Of a stretch of DNA of 64,000 nucleotides, positions 44,992-56,127 are shown one piece after another. Every line of letters starts with the position of its first letter. Positions within the stretch are counted from its first letter, which is position 1. This DNA is from an uncultured Granulosicoccus sp. GTDB lineage: Bacteria; Pseudomonadota; Gammaproteobacteria; Granulosicoccales; Granulosicoccaceae. The translations under genes and the position numbers were made by a program. Below the pieces are notes generated by a model, which saw nothing but the letters and a program-made list of their open reading frames with translations, was not told the DNA's origin and made no database searches. The DNA is taken from positions 62,001 to 126,000 of the forward strand of contig CANLXI010000021.1 in the NCBI GenBank assembly GCA_947495035.1, in the 5' to 3' direction.

Positions 44992-46347
44992 ATGACACCA
45001 CTATCCATTCTTGTAAGACGTTACATGGCCGGTACTTCAGGCAAGGCACTTGTACTGGGGTCGACGCTGCTTGCGGCACCGCTGTTGTGGAGCGGGAATG
45101 CATCCGCCGCCGGTCTCAAGGAAGTCTATGAGCTGGCAGTGCAATACGATGCAGAGTATTCGGCCGCAGCCTATGATCTGCAGGCGGCTCGCGAGTCCTT
45201 GCCATTGGCACGCTCGACATTCAGACCGCAGGCATCCTTTGTCGGCGAGGCCGGGCTGGGCACTCTGGCCGATGATGGCGAAGGGTCCTACGGCGAGACA
45301 TCATTGGCTCTGTCGCTGAGCCAGTCACTGTTCAATCGGGCCAACAGCAAGTTGGTGGATCAGGCAGAGATCGGTGTGCTGCAAGCCGAGGCTCAGTATG
45401 CGGCCCTGGGCCAGGCACTGATTCTGCGCGTGGCCAACGCCTATTTCGATGTCTTGCGGGCTGAAGCCAATCTCGAATTCAGCCAATCGGAGCTGGAGGC
45501 CATCAGACGGCAGCTGGAGCAGGCAGAAGGGCGTTTCGAAGTCGGGCTCGTACCAGTGACGGATGTGCGGGCGGCGCAGGCTCAGCGCGACCTGGCCGTG
45601 GCTCAGGAAATCGATGCCCGCAATCAGCTGTCCACGGCCCGGGAAGCCCTGCTGTTGATCAGCGGTGTCAATCCCGGAGAGCTGGCAACCCTGGCTGAAG
45701 ACCTGCCTCTGCAGTCTCCGGATCCAGCGGAAATCGATAGCTGGGTCGATCTGGCCAGAGATCAGAACCTCGAGCTGGTGATCGCGCGATATGCACAGGA
45801 CAGCAGTGAGGCACAACTGGCCATTCAACGAGCCGGCCGATATCCGACGCTGGATCTGGTCGGTTCTGCCGCCTCTACCCAGACAGATAATGTCAGCAGT
45901 TCCGATGCGGACGTCGCCGAGATCAAGCTGCAATTGAGCGTGCCTCTGCTCACGGGGGGACGCATCAAGGCGCAAGTGGCTCAGGCGCGGGCCGAGTCAC
46001 TGTCCGCCGGAGAGCAGGTAATGGCTCAGGAACGTGCCACCGTGCAGCAGACCAGAGACGGCTACCGTGGTGTGCAGGCATCGATCAGTCGCGTCAAGGC
46101 TCTGCGTCAGGCGCTGGTATCGACCCAGCAGTCGGCCGATGCGACAGAAGCCGGATTCCGTGCAGGTACCCGGACGTCGGTGGAAGTATTGCAGGCACTG
46201 CGCGATACCTACAGCGCCCGTTCGGATTACGCCAGCGCACGTTATGACTACATTCTCAATCGGCTCAATCTGCAGGCTGCCGCAGGCACTTTGTCGGAAA
46301 GCGATATCACGGCCATCGACCAATACCTGCTGGAAGAGGCCGAATAA
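44992..46347 (+). CDS. TolC-family outer-membrane efflux channel
   Basis: This 451-residue protein has a signal peptide (after ATG 44992; a second ATG is at 45025) and the duplicated TolC repeat. The halves start GLKEVYELAVQYDAEYSAAAYDLQAARESLPLARSTFRPQASF and EIDSWVDLARDQNLELVIARYAQDSSEAQLAIQRAGRYPTLDLVGS. The equatorial helices AQRDLAVAQEIDARNQLSTAREALLLISG and FRAGTRTSVEVLQALRDTYSARSDYASARYDYILNRLNLQAAAGTL are typical. It closes the RND operon and could also serve the MacAB-like system upstream. Confidence 0.93.
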   Translation: MTPLSILVRRYMAGTSGKALVLGSTLLAAPLLWSGNASAAGLKEVYELAVQYDAEYSAAAYDLQAARESLPLARSTFRPQASFVGEAGLGTLADDGEGSYGETSLALSLSQSLFNRANSKLVDQAEIGVLQAEAQYAALGQALILRVANAYFDVLRAEANLEFSQSELEAIRRQLEQAEGRFEVGLVPVTDVRAAQAQRDLAVAQEIDARNQLSTAREALLLISGVNPGELATLAEDLPLQSPDPAEIDSWVDLARDQNLELVIARYAQDSSEAQLAIQRAGRYPTLDLVGSAASTQTDNVSSSDADVAEIKLQLSVPLLTGGRIKAQVAQARAESLSAGEQVMAQERATVQQTRDGYRGVQASISRVKALRQALVSTQQSADATEAGFRAGTRTSVEVLQALRDTYSARSDYASARYDYILNRLNLQAAAGTLSESDITAIDQYLLEEAE

Positions 46348-46620
46348 GGCCCGGCGAAAATCGAATGACGCCTTCAGGTCGGAGCGGATCTGCAGGCGAA
46401 ATCGATCACGCCACCTGTGATGCAGCGGCTGTATCGATCGGGACCGGGTGGCGCTCATCCCGCTTGCAGAGCACATGCTGTGTAATACAGGCCGCTACCG
46501 GATCGTCGGCCATGGCATCGCGTATCATTTCCGAAAATCCGCAAAGCGGCTTCCTTCCTCTACTTCTCGACTCTTTCAGTGACCACCCGATCCTGCCTGC
46601 GAACATTGTCTTCTCCCATC

Positions 46621-47652
46621 ATGTGTTCGAAAGGATGTCTGTTGGCCATACTGCTCGTGTTGTTTCCAGCGGCATTCACTCAGGCTCAGCAGGAGCAGAC
46701 CGTCGATGGGGTGCCAGGCAATGAAGTACCACGCTATTTCACGTTTACCTTCGAAAACGACCTGTTCGTCGGGGAAGACAACGGGTATACCAATGGCCTG
46801 GGCCTGACCTTCGGCAAGGGACCTTTCCGCGAGTTCAACGATACCAATCTGCCTCGCTGGTTACAGCCGCTCATCAGTAACAGCTATCTCAATCGCGGTG
46901 AGGGGATGCGTCGCGGGGTGGCACATATGTACGCGCAGCGCATGCAGACGCCTCAGGACATCACCGTGGCCGAGCCGATCGAAGGGGACTTGCCCTATGC
47001 CGGCTTGCTGGCATGGCAGGGAACGTTCTATGAATACAACGAGTTTCGCTCGGATCAGGTTTCGCTGTCCCTCGGCATCGTCGGACCGGCATCGCTGGCC
47101 GAACAGGGCCAATCCATCATTCATACGATTACCGGCTCGGATCAGCCCGAGGGCTGGAACCTTCAGTTGAAGAATGAGCTGGTTGGCAGAGTCGAGGCCT
47201 TGAGGGTGTGGAAGCTGGCTCGATCCACTGCCGGACCCCGTGGCTGGGATGTGCTTGGGTTGGGCGGCGTGGGTCTGGGAACCCTGCAATCAGGCATGGG
47301 TGCTGGCATTGCCATGCGCTGGGGGTCGAACCTGGAGTACACGCATTCCACCTTCTCTCTGGAGGCTGACCGACAGGTCAACCCTCTGGCCATCAGGGAA
47401 TCCAATGGCTTCTATGCCTATGCAGGCGCGAAGGCTGGTGTGGTTTTCAATGATGTACTTGTTCAGGGGAACACCTTCACCGACAGTCACTCGGCCGAAC
47501 TGGAGCATTGGCAGAACCAGCTATCGGCAGGGCTGGTATGGAGCATGGGTAAGCTGGCTTATGTCTTTCAGCTGTCCACTTTCAGCTCGCATATCGAGTC
47601 CACCGACAAGCGTGAAAAATACGGCGCATTGAGTGTGACCTTCCGATACTGA
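46621..47652 (+). CDS. LpxR-family lipid A deacylase-like outer-membrane protein (DUF2219)
   Basis: This 343-residue protein begins with a signal peptide (MCSKGCLLAILLVLFPAAFTQA) and a beta-barrel that starts YFTFTFENDLFVGEDNGYTNGLGLTFG, the conserved N-terminal strand of LpxR, where Asn, Asp and Thr residues build the active site. Later repeats of alternating hydrophobic strands and a C-terminal aromatic (VTFRY) fit an outer-membrane barrel. LpxR removes the 3'-acyloxyacyl chain of lipid A. Whether this one is active needs the catalytic His/Ser aligned. I prefer ATG 46621; an upstream GTG at 46579 adds 14 residues that break the signal peptide. Confidence 0.83.
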   Translation: MCSKGCLLAILLVLFPAAFTQAQQEQTVDGVPGNEVPRYFTFTFENDLFVGEDNGYTNGLGLTFGKGPFREFNDTNLPRWLQPLISNSYLNRGEGMRRGVAHMYAQRMQTPQDITVAEPIEGDLPYAGLLAWQGTFYEYNEFRSDQVSLSLGIVGPASLAEQGQSIIHTITGSDQPEGWNLQLKNELVGRVEALRVWKLARSTAGPRGWDVLGLGGVGLGTLQSGMGAGIAMRWGSNLEYTHSTFSLEADRQVNPLAIRESNGFYAYAGAKAGVVFNDVLVQGNTFTDSHSAELEHWQNQLSAGLVWSMGKLAYVFQLSTFSSHIESTDKREKYGALSVTFRY

Positions 47653-47701
47653 AACGCCATGCGCGGTGGCTGGCGTCAGTGCATCACGTTTGCAGCGCGG
47701 C

Positions 47702-48457
47702 CTATTGACGATGACCAGCGGTATCTTGCAGATAGAACTGCGTCATCAGTGAATACAACTCGGGGTAGGCCGCAATCAGATTGTCAGGTGTTTCGAAAAA
47801 CACCTCACTGAGCACGGCGAAGAACTCCGCCGGGTCGGTTGCACCGTAGCGATCGAGTCCTTGCTTGGGGTGTAGCTGGAAATCCTCGAAGGCCTCGTTC
47901 ATCAGTTGCGACCAGTTGCCAGGGCTCATGTCGCGTTGCAAGGGTGGGAATCCGTTTGCAAGGCCATTCATCATGTCCAGCTTGTGCACGAATTCGTGAA
48001 TGACGACATTGTGACCGTCCACATGACCAGCCTGTTCGGCATCCCTCCAGGACAGGACTACGGGTCCTCGCAGCCAGGCTTCCCCGCTGAGATGTCGGCT
48101 GCCCGAGTGCGTCACTCCGAACTCGTCGACAATACTGCTTTCACGGGTAAAGGCGTCGGGGTACACAATGATATCGGACCAGCCGTCGTACCAGTCCAGA
48201 CCCAGATTGAGAATGGGCAGGCAAGCTTGCAAGGAGATGGACTGGCGCATCGAATCGCTGAGCACAAGACCACCAGCTCCGCTGAATCGCTTGGCATGCA
48301 GAAACAGGGTCGCCAGCTCGTACAGGCTCAGTCTCTGCCTGCTGCTCAATCGATCAAGGACTGGCAGACGAGCAGCGGCCTGTTGCCAATCGGATGTGGA
48401 AAATGGGCTGTTGGCAAGGATTCGTCCTTTTCGCCACTGCCTGAAGAACTCGAACAT
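47702..48457 (-). CDS. mtfA: MtfA-type zinc peptidase
   Basis: This 251-residue cytosolic metallopeptidase has the HExxH motif HEFVHKLDMMNG near residue 150. It also shows the family pattern LSSRQRLSLYELATLFLHAKRFSGAGGLVL, YPDAFTRESSIVDEFGVTHSG, AWLRGPVVLSWRDAEQ and the C-terminal EFFAVLSEVFFETPDNLIAAYPELYSLMTQFY, which holds the third zinc ligand. In E. coli MtfA binds and inactivates the glucose-repressor Mlc; no Mlc gene is seen here. ATG 48457 fits homologues, and a TTG at 48472 is the alternative. Confidence 0.93.
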   Translation of the reverse strand: MFEFFRQWRKGRILANSPFSTSDWQQAAARLPVLDRLSSRQRLSLYELATLFLHAKRFSGAGGLVLSDSMRQSISLQACLPILNLGLDWYDGWSDIIVYPDAFTRESSIVDEFGVTHSGSRHLSGEAWLRGPVVLSWRDAEQAGHVDGHNVVIHEFVHKLDMMNGLANGFPPLQRDMSPGNWSQLMNEAFEDFQLHPKQGLDRYGATDPAEFFAVLSEVFFETPDNLIAAYPELYSLMTQFYLQDTAGHRQ

Positions 48458-48600
48458 GCAAGACTCGAACAATTCACCGATTGCACAGGAAGTGTTGGCG
48501 CAAGTCGACTTTACAAGATCCCGGACACAATCAGGAGCCCCTGATGAGCACTGGGGGTGTTGCCCGTGACGTAATGTCGCTCTGTCGCAATCCGCTCAGA

Positions 48601-49170
48601 CTACTGCGCGGGGTAGTCTCGTCCGGCACGTGCCCGGTAGGCTGGTAACGACAAACCCCGTATCAGTCCCAATGCGCGTACGGCAAAGCAGGTCATGACG
48701 CCGCAGAACTCCGGCATCAGATAAGGTAACTGTGTGTATGCCGTCAGGCAGGCGTAGACGAGAGCGCCAGTCAGAGCTGCTGTCGCGTAGATCTCGTGAC
48801 GCAGGATGAGCGGAATCTCGCCGCAGAGAACGTCGCGAATCAGACCGCCGAAAGTGGCAGTGGACAAACCCATGACAATGGCGATGGTCGTGCCGAACCC
48901 TGAGCTGATAGCCAGTTTCGCCCCCAGTACGCTGAACAGGCTGAGTCCTATGGCGTCAGCCCACAACAGCACTCGGTAACGGTACTCGACGAAAGGTGCA
49001 GTGAAGTACACCAGTATGGATACGATGACACACAGTCCCACGAAGTGAGGCTGGCTGACCCAGAAAACCGGGAGTCCCAGCAGGAGGTCGCGCAGCGTGC
49101 CGCCGCCAATACCCGTAACCGTGGCAATGAGTGCGAAACCGACAGGGTCGAGACACTTGCGGGATGCCAC
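48601..49170 (-). CDS. TRIC-type (UPF0126/YadS) cation-channel family protein
   Basis: This protein carries two UPF0126 repeats, each with the glycine-rich signature: IATVTGIGGGTLRDLLLGLPVFW and LSTATFGGLIRDVLCGEIPLIL. It would have seven hydrophobic helices and act as a K+ or organic-ion channel. The only standard start in frame is GTG 49170, giving 189 residues. Homology clearly continues upstream (LVWLDLAGVAVFAISGAL to about 49227) with no ATG, GTG or TTG there. Either an unusual start (CTG 49224 or ATA 49227) is used or a frameshift has disconnected the true start. Confidence 0.8.
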   Translation of the reverse strand: MASRKCLDPVGFALIATVTGIGGGTLRDLLLGLPVFWVSQPHFVGLCVIVSILVYFTAPFVEYRYRVLLWADAIGLSLFSVLGAKLAISSGFGTTIAIVMGLSTATFGGLIRDVLCGEIPLILRHEIYATAALTGALVYACLTAYTQLPYLMPEFCGVMTCFAVRALGLIRGLSLPAYRARAGRDYPAQ

Positions 49171-49447
49171 CAGCGCGCCACTGATTGCGAAGACAGCAAC
49201 GCCGGCAAGATCGAGCCAGACCAGTATCTGGTCAACTGTTTGAGCTATGTTGTCGATGGTCTGACATTCTTCCGCAAGTAATGAGACGTCAAGGTCTGCT
49301 GTCAGTCAGCGGCGACCCTGCGGCTGCCCATTGGCCACAGGTACAGTTCTGCAAGCTGGCTGGAACACGCCGAGCGGGAGTATACAGGTTCTCGACAACT
49401 CATCAAGACAGCTGCTTCAGCCGGTGTGCGGAACCCGGGAACCTGTG

Positions 49448-51766
49448 TCAGGTTCCCTGGATCGACTGCAATACGGACTCCGGCGTGATGGGCAGATGGC
49501 GTATCCGGACACCGACGGCGTTGTAGATGGCATTGGCGATGGCGGGCGCAATGACAGTGGTTCCGGGTTCGCCCAGTCCTACCGGTACTTCCTGGCTGTC
49601 GATGAACTCGATTTCCATATCGGGGGTATCGATCATGCGCAGCGGCGTATAGGTGTTGAGGTTGCGCGCCTGTACATTGCCGTTCTCGAATGCAGTGCCC
49701 TCGTGCAGGGCCATCGACAGACCCCACAGTGCAGCGCCTTCGCATTGCGCCCGAGCGCCATCCGGGTCAACCACCGTTCCGCAGTCGAAAACCAGCCAGA
49801 GTTTCTGCACGTCGATGGTGCCGCTGGTTCGGTCGACGTGCAGTTGCACGGCAGCCGCTGTCCATGTCGGCATGTCCCGCGACTGACCGAAGGTTGTCGC
49901 AATGCCGATGGCGGAGTCACTCTCCAGATCGTCGTGTGCCGGGGCGGACAGCTGAGCCAGTCGTTGCAGCACGGCCGCCTGGCGTCCGGCACCACCCACC
50001 GAGTTCGGCGACGAACCGGCGTTCATGCCCTCTGCCTTCAGATGCTCCAGTCGAAAGGCCAGGGGGTCCTTGCCCAGCCGGTGTGCGGCTTCATCCATGA
50101 AGCTCTCAACGGCAAAGTTGGTCCAGCCCGGGCCGACCGAGCGCAACCAGCCGGGACGAAAGGTCTTGTTGGCCAGGTCATTCGGAATGGCGCGAACGCG
50201 ATGAGCGCCAAGCGAATACCAATGATCCGCGCCGTCGATGGCGAATGGATCGTAGGCGATACCATTGACGCCCTTGGGCATGAAGGAGGGCACCAGAACA
50301 CCGGTCGGCCAGCCGGCCGCCGCATGATGTTCCATGGCGGTCACGGCCTGCGCGCTGTCGAATGCCATGCGCAGCCGTTGCACGCTGGGCGAACGTGGGC
50401 TGTCGAACTGTGCGTCCTGCTCGCGAAACAGCATCAGTTTCACCGGTTTGCCGCCCAGAGCGCTGGATGCCAGAGCAGCCGGTACTGCATAATCGCCGTT
50501 CAAGCGCCGGCCGAAGCCACCTCCCAGCATGTAGGAACGCATGACGATCTTCGACGTGTCTTCGCCGAGCGCCTTGGACAGTGTGGGCAATATCAGTGAC
50601 TGCCACTGGTTGCCCGTGTGAATTTCCCAGATACCTTCAGCGTTGCGATAGGCCGTTGCGTTGACCGGTTCGAGTTGAAAGTGCAGCACGGTGGATGTCG
50701 TGTATTCGGCTTCCAGTGTGTCACTGGCCTTGGCAAATGCGGCACCGGTCTCGGTGTTGCCGGTGTCCAGAATCGCACCGCTACTCTCGTCCTCGATGAG
50801 AGCCCGTGAGCGCTCCTGAATGTCGGCTTCTGAAACGTCTGCCGTGTCGCCTGCATTCCAGCTGACCCGGACCTTGTCCGATGCCCACTTGGCGGCCATC
50901 AGCGATTTGCCGATGACCACGACCCAGCCGGGTACCGTGTCAGACGGGTCGTCCAGGGTCAGGGTTTGCAGGTATCCCTGGACTGATCTGGCCTCGCTAT
51001 CGTCCACCGAGGCAACGCTGGATCCCAGCCGTGTCGGCGGGAGCAGGGGGACACCATAGACCATGCCCTCGATACTGGCATCGATACCGTAGATTGCCTT
51101 GCCATTGGTCTTGTTGGCGATATCCAGAGCCTTGACGTCCTTGCCGATCAGTTGCATGTCGGCATGCTGCTTCAGCGGCAACTGATCCAGTTCTTCCTCG
51201 CTGAAACGGCGAGACAGTCCTGCCTCGACCAGTTCACCGTAACTGATGGTCCGACCTCCGCCCACGACACGACCCCGGCTGGCGGAGCATTGCGACGCCT
51301 CTATGCCCCAGCGTTCGGCTGCCGCTGCGATCAGGGCGGTACGACCCGCGGCACCAGCCTTGCGGTATACCGACCAGCTTTGCCAGACCGACCAACTGCC
51401 ACCGGTGACCATGGTGCCCCATTTCTCGTCGGTATCGACGTGCGTGATATGTACATCTTCCCAGGCCACTTCCAGCTCATCGGCCAGTATCCTGGCAATG
51501 GCCGTGCCCACGTGCTGACCCATCTCGGCACGGATGATGTTCACCGTGACCTGTCCATCGGTATCGATGCCGTACCACAGGGTGGGCTCGAATTTTTGCC
51601 CTGCAGGCTCGATGGGCGCTCCATCGGCCTCTTCCGGATCCATGGCTGCCTGAGCGGCCACCGGGAAACCGAATGTGGCGCCGCTGACAGCCATGGAGAT
51701 CAGGAAACCTCGTCGTGCCATGTCAGGCTGGGAAGAGGCCTTCTCGCGTAATCTGTCAATGATCAT
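49448..51766 (-). CDS. Molybdopterin hydroxylase large subunit (IorB-like, Tat-exported)
   Basis: This 772-residue protein belongs to the xanthine-dehydrogenase/aldehyde-oxidase family in the isoquinoline 1-oxidoreductase beta type. The N-terminus carries a twin-arginine signal ([18 protein letters not shown]), so it is exported with its cofactor. Family marks include [55 protein letters not shown] and the C-terminal active-site glutamate in [31 protein letters not shown]. It overlaps the small 2Fe-2S gene by four bases. The true substrate (an N-heterocycle or aldehyde) is not visible. Confidence 0.9.
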   Translation of the reverse strand: MIIDRLREKASSQPDMARRGFLISMAVSGATFGFPVAAQAAMDPEEADGAPIEPAGQKFEPTLWYGIDTDGQVTVNIIRAEMGQHVGTAIARILADELEVAWEDVHITHVDTDEKWGTMVTGGSWSVWQSWSVYRKAGAAGRTALIAAAAERWGIEASQCSASRGRVVGGGRTISYGELVEAGLSRRFSEEELDQLPLKQHADMQLIGKDVKALDIANKTNGKAIYGIDASIEGMVYGVPLLPPTRLGSSVASVDDSEARSVQGYLQTLTLDDPSDTVPGWVVVIGKSLMAAKWASDKVRVSWNAGDTADVSEADIQERSRALIEDESSGAILDTGNTETGAAFAKASDTLEAEYTTSTVLHFQLEPVNATAYRNAEGIWEIHTGNQWQSLILPTLSKALGEDTSKIVMRSYMLGGGFGRRLNGDYAVPAALASSALGGKPVKLMLFREQDAQFDSPRSPSVQRLRMAFDSAQAVTAMEHHAAAGWPTGVLVPSFMPKGVNGIAYDPFAIDGADHWYSLGAHRVRAIPNDLANKTFRPGWLRSVGPGWTNFAVESFMDEAAHRLGKDPLAFRLEHLKAEGMNAGSSPNSVGGAGRQAAVLQRLAQLSAPAHDDLESDSAIGIATTFGQSRDMPTWTAAAVQLHVDRTSGTIDVQKLWLVFDCGTVVDPDGARAQCEGAALWGLSMALHEGTAFENGNVQARNLNTYTPLRMIDTPDMEIEFIDSQEVPVGLGEPGTTVIAPAIANAIYNAVGVRIRHLPITPESVLQSIQGT

Positions 51767-52236
51767 TCGCTGATCGTCTCCTGGTTGGCGGCAGCGGCCT
51801 GGCGAACAGCGTTTCGGATACGAGGGTAGGTCATGCAGCGGCACAGATTGCCCGTCATGACTGCATCGATGTCCTCATCGCTCGGGTCGGGAATGTCCTG
51901 CAGCAGTGCGGCTGCCTGCATGATCTGACCCGATTGACAGTAGCCGCACTGGGGAACTCGCAAATCGTTCCAGGCGATCTGCACCGGGTGCTGGTCATCA
52001 GCATCCAGACCTTCGATCGTTGTGATGTCTGTTCCTGCGACGGCCGACAGGGGGGTGATGCAGGAACGGGTCGCTCGACCGCCGACATGCACGGTACACG
52101 CACCACACAGTCCGATTCCACAACCGAATTTCGTGCCGGTCAGACCGATCTCGTCCCGAATGGCCCAGAGCAGGGGCGTTGCGGGATCGGCGTCGATGCT
52201 GACATCGCGCCCGTTCACCTTGAAGTTGATCATCAT
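51763..52236 (-). CDS. 2Fe-2S subunit of molybdenum hydroxylase (IorA-like)
   Basis: This 157-residue protein has a ferredoxin-type cluster near residues 38-62 ([24 protein letters not shown]) and the second helical-domain cluster with [10 protein letters not shown] and [12 protein letters not shown]. Both [2Fe-2S] sites are complete. It passes electrons from the large subunit to the cytochrome encoded upstream. It has no signal peptide and is expected to be co-exported with the Tat-signal-bearing large subunit. The start is ATG 52236, with a second ATG one codon later. Confidence 0.94.
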   Translation of the reverse strand: MMINFKVNGRDVSIDADPATPLLWAIRDEIGLTGTKFGCGIGLCGACTVHVGGRATRSCITPLSAVAGTDITTIEGLDADDQHPVQIAWNDLRVPQCGYCQSGQIMQAAALLQDIPDPSDEDIDAVMTGNLCRCMTYPRIRNAVRQAAAANQETISE

Positions 52237-52251
52237 CTATCCTGTGTTTGC

Positions 52252-53538
52252 TCAGTGAGCTCTGATGGCGGAGACGGTATCGCCGAGATCCGGCCATGGT
52301 GTTCTGTCGGTTCGAGTACGACGCAGATACGCCGCAATGGCGGCGACCTCCTGATCGTCCAGCGCGCTTCGAAAGCCAGGCATGACGATGCCGGGCAAAC
52401 CCTCTTGATTGCCCACCCCATCCAGTATCACGTGTATCAGATTGTCGGGCTGATCCAGTCGAGTGGCCGAGTTGACGCCCAGATCGGGTCGGCCCAGTTC
52501 GATCTGCTCACTGTTGTAATGGCACGATGCGCAGGCTGTCACGTACAGTCGTTCGCCCTGATCCTGGCGATAACTCTTCTTCGGTTGTCCCTTTGCAAGG
52601 CTGGCAGCGATGATCTGTGCAGGCTCTTCGCCCGTCCTGATGTCGTCGTTCTGCGCGGCGAGGTAGGTGCCAATGGCCTGCAGATCACTGTCGGGCAGTT
52701 CTCGCAAGCCGGCATGCACGACCGGGCCCATGGGGCCGGCGGCAACGCCGTGCGCACGCGTACCACCATGCTTGAGGTATTCGCTGAAATCCCGAGCCGT
52801 CCAGCGAATGGCTGCTGCATTGCTGCCATTCAGTGCCGGAGCCGTCCAGCGGTCGATGGTTGCACCATCGAAGTGCTCACTGTCGATTTCTGCACCCAGG
52901 GCATTGCGTGGCGTGTGACAAGCGCCGCAATGCGTCACTCCCTCGACCAGGTAAGCGCCACGATTCCACTCATCGGACTGCTGTGGATCCTTCTCGTACC
53001 TGCCGCTATCGACGAACAACAGCTTCCAGCCGGCTTGCAGAATGCGTTGATCAAGAGGGAATGGCAGTTCGTTGTCCTTCTGCGTGGATCTTGCCGGTGC
53101 CACCTCGCTCATGATGTAGGCATATACATCATCGACATCCTGATCGCTCATCAGTGTGAAATGGTTGTAGGGGAATGCCGGAAACAGGTGGCGGCCCTCG
53201 CGATCCACGCCGTCCTGCATGGCTCGTTTGAAGGCCTGTGCCGACCAGGCACCGATGCCGGACTCGGGATCCGGGGTGATGTTGGTGGAGTACACGGTGC
53301 CGAAATCGGTCTCCATGGGATAATTGCCCGCCCAGGGCTCTCCACCGACGGCGGTATGACAGCTTGCGCAATACCCGGCAGCGGCGATGACTCGGCCTCT
53401 TTCCACGGCGTCATCGTCGAATGCCTGTTGCGTGCCCGTGGCCACCTCTTCCATTGCCGGGTGGTAGGCGTAAACGGCAAATGCGCCCGCAGCCAGCAGT
53501 GCCAGTATGGCCGCGCTGACGAGTATGTGTTTGATCAT
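52252..53538 (-). CDS. Tri-haem cytochrome c, electron acceptor of the molybdenum hydroxylase
   Basis: This 428-residue protein has an N-terminal membrane anchor (MIKHILVSAAILALLAAGAFAVYAY) and three CxxCH haem sites: CASCHT, CGACHT and CASCHY. The domain arrangement matches cytochrome subunits of periplasmic alcohol, aldehyde and gluconate dehydrogenases. The conserved YSTNITPDPESGIGAWSAQAFKRAMQDGVDREGRHLFPAFPYNHF segment is typical. Being first in the operon with IorA/IorB-like genes 15 bases behind it, it likely carries electrons to the respiratory chain. ATG 53538 places the signal anchor at the N-terminus. Confidence 0.92.
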   Translation of the reverse strand: MIKHILVSAAILALLAAGAFAVYAYHPAMEEVATGTQQAFDDDAVERGRVIAAAGYCASCHTAVGGEPWAGNYPMETDFGTVYSTNITPDPESGIGAWSAQAFKRAMQDGVDREGRHLFPAFPYNHFTLMSDQDVDDVYAYIMSEVAPARSTQKDNELPFPLDQRILQAGWKLLFVDSGRYEKDPQQSDEWNRGAYLVEGVTHCGACHTPRNALGAEIDSEHFDGATIDRWTAPALNGSNAAAIRWTARDFSEYLKHGGTRAHGVAAGPMGPVVHAGLRELPDSDLQAIGTYLAAQNDDIRTGEEPAQIIAASLAKGQPKKSYRQDQGERLYVTACASCHYNSEQIELGRPDLGVNSATRLDQPDNLIHVILDGVGNQEGLPGIVMPGFRSALDDQEVAAIAAYLRRTRTDRTPWPDLGDTVSAIRAH

Positions 53539-53846
53539 TGAACAAGGGTTTCCCGGCCATGCCGTCAGCGACAGCCGGGATCGCAGTGGAAACCGGGCAG
53601 CGCGGAGGGGTGAAATCAATAGCGTCGGCAGGCGACGACATCGTCGGGGGATTATCCGGTTCTGACACCGGTTTGAACGTGGAATGCCAGATCTACACGG
53701 TGTGTGTTGTCGAACATCCGGCAAGGAGTGGCGATGGCGGGCGCAGGGTAGCCTTGTCCGTTCACATCATCGGCGCTGAAAGTACACCAAAGCGTGTCTG
53801 TGGCACCGCGCCATTGGCTGATGAGATCGGTTTGTCGGCAGTGGCT

Positions 53847-53940
53847 GGCTTGATGCCCAGCTCTTCTTGGGTCTTGAGGAGGCTAGATGCCCAGCTCTTC
53901 ATGGGTCTTGGGGGCTAGATGTCCAGCTCTTCGAGTTCAG
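53847..53940. repeat. Three tandem copies of the marR gene end
   Basis: Three copies, at 53847-53880, 53881-53912 and 53913-53940, share GGCTxGATGxCCAGCTCTTC with periods of 34 and 32 bases. The third contains the real end of the MarR-type gene (ELEELDI-stop on the minus strand). The first two would encode KTQEELGIK and KTHEELGI-stop. The rest of the 376-base gap (53539-53914) shows no gene I can support; a 126-codon open frame there lacks any family features. Confidence 0.8.
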
Positions 53941-54373
53941 TCAGCAGGTCCAGCAGAGTTTCGTATTTCTCTTCGCCGAGCGCCTGCTTGAAGGAAGCTG
54001 ATATCTGTGCTGATCTTTCATGGTTGTCGTGAATCAGCTGTTGGCCTTTGGCCGTGATGGCCAATGTCAGCCGTCGACGATCGCGCGTGTCAGTGGTCCG
54101 TGAGATGTACCCTTTCTCCAGCATGGAATGCGATATGCGGGTGAGACTGGGCAAGAGCAGGCAGGTTCGATGTGCAAGTCTGGAGGAATCCTGTGGCCCG
54201 AGTTCGGACAGAACGCGCAGGACACGCCATTGTTGTTCGGTGATATCCGTCTTCGACAGCATCTCCCGAAAGGGTGCCATCACCTTCTCGCGTGCTCGTA
54301 GCAGCACAATGGGCAGCGACCGGGCTGTAGGCGGTAGTGCAAGAGTGGATGGGTTCGTCTCGTCTCTGTTCAT
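53915..54373 (-). CDS. MarR-family regulator, HpaR-like
   Basis: This 152-residue winged-helix regulator has SLPIVLLRAREKVMAPFREMLSKTDITEQQWRVLRVLSELGPQDSSRLAHRTCLLLPSLTRISHSMLEKGYISRTTDTRDRRRLTLAITAKGQQLI. This is close to HpaR, the repressor of homoprotocatechuate catabolism. No aromatic-ring genes are present, so the target is more likely the upstream-neighbour molybdenum hydroxylase/cytochrome operon on the same strand or the gbcA-type gene on the other side. The gap to each is several hundred bases. Confidence 0.88.
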   Translation of the reverse strand: MNRDETNPSTLALPPTARSLPIVLLRAREKVMAPFREMLSKTDITEQQWRVLRVLSELGPQDSSRLAHRTCLLLPSLTRISHSMLEKGYISRTTDTRDRRRLTLAITAKGQQLIHDNHERSAQISASFKQALGEEKYETLLDLLTELEELDI

Positions 54374-56123
<1,750 letters not shown>

Positions 56124-56127
56124 GCCC

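Noticed and set aside
49331-50599. 422-codon plus-strand open frame opposite the IorB-like gene
   Set aside because: It is a shadow of the molybdopterin hydroxylase; composition and lack of similarity argue against it.
51934-53541. 535-codon plus-strand open frame opposite the cytochrome c and iorA genes
   Set aside because: The minus strand carries three CxxCH sites and complete Fe-S motifs; the plus-strand product has no domain and would cover two genes.
53538-53918. 126-codon plus-strand frame between the cytochrome and marR genes
   Set aside because: It covers the duplicated marR ends on the wrong strand and has no ribosome-binding site or family features.
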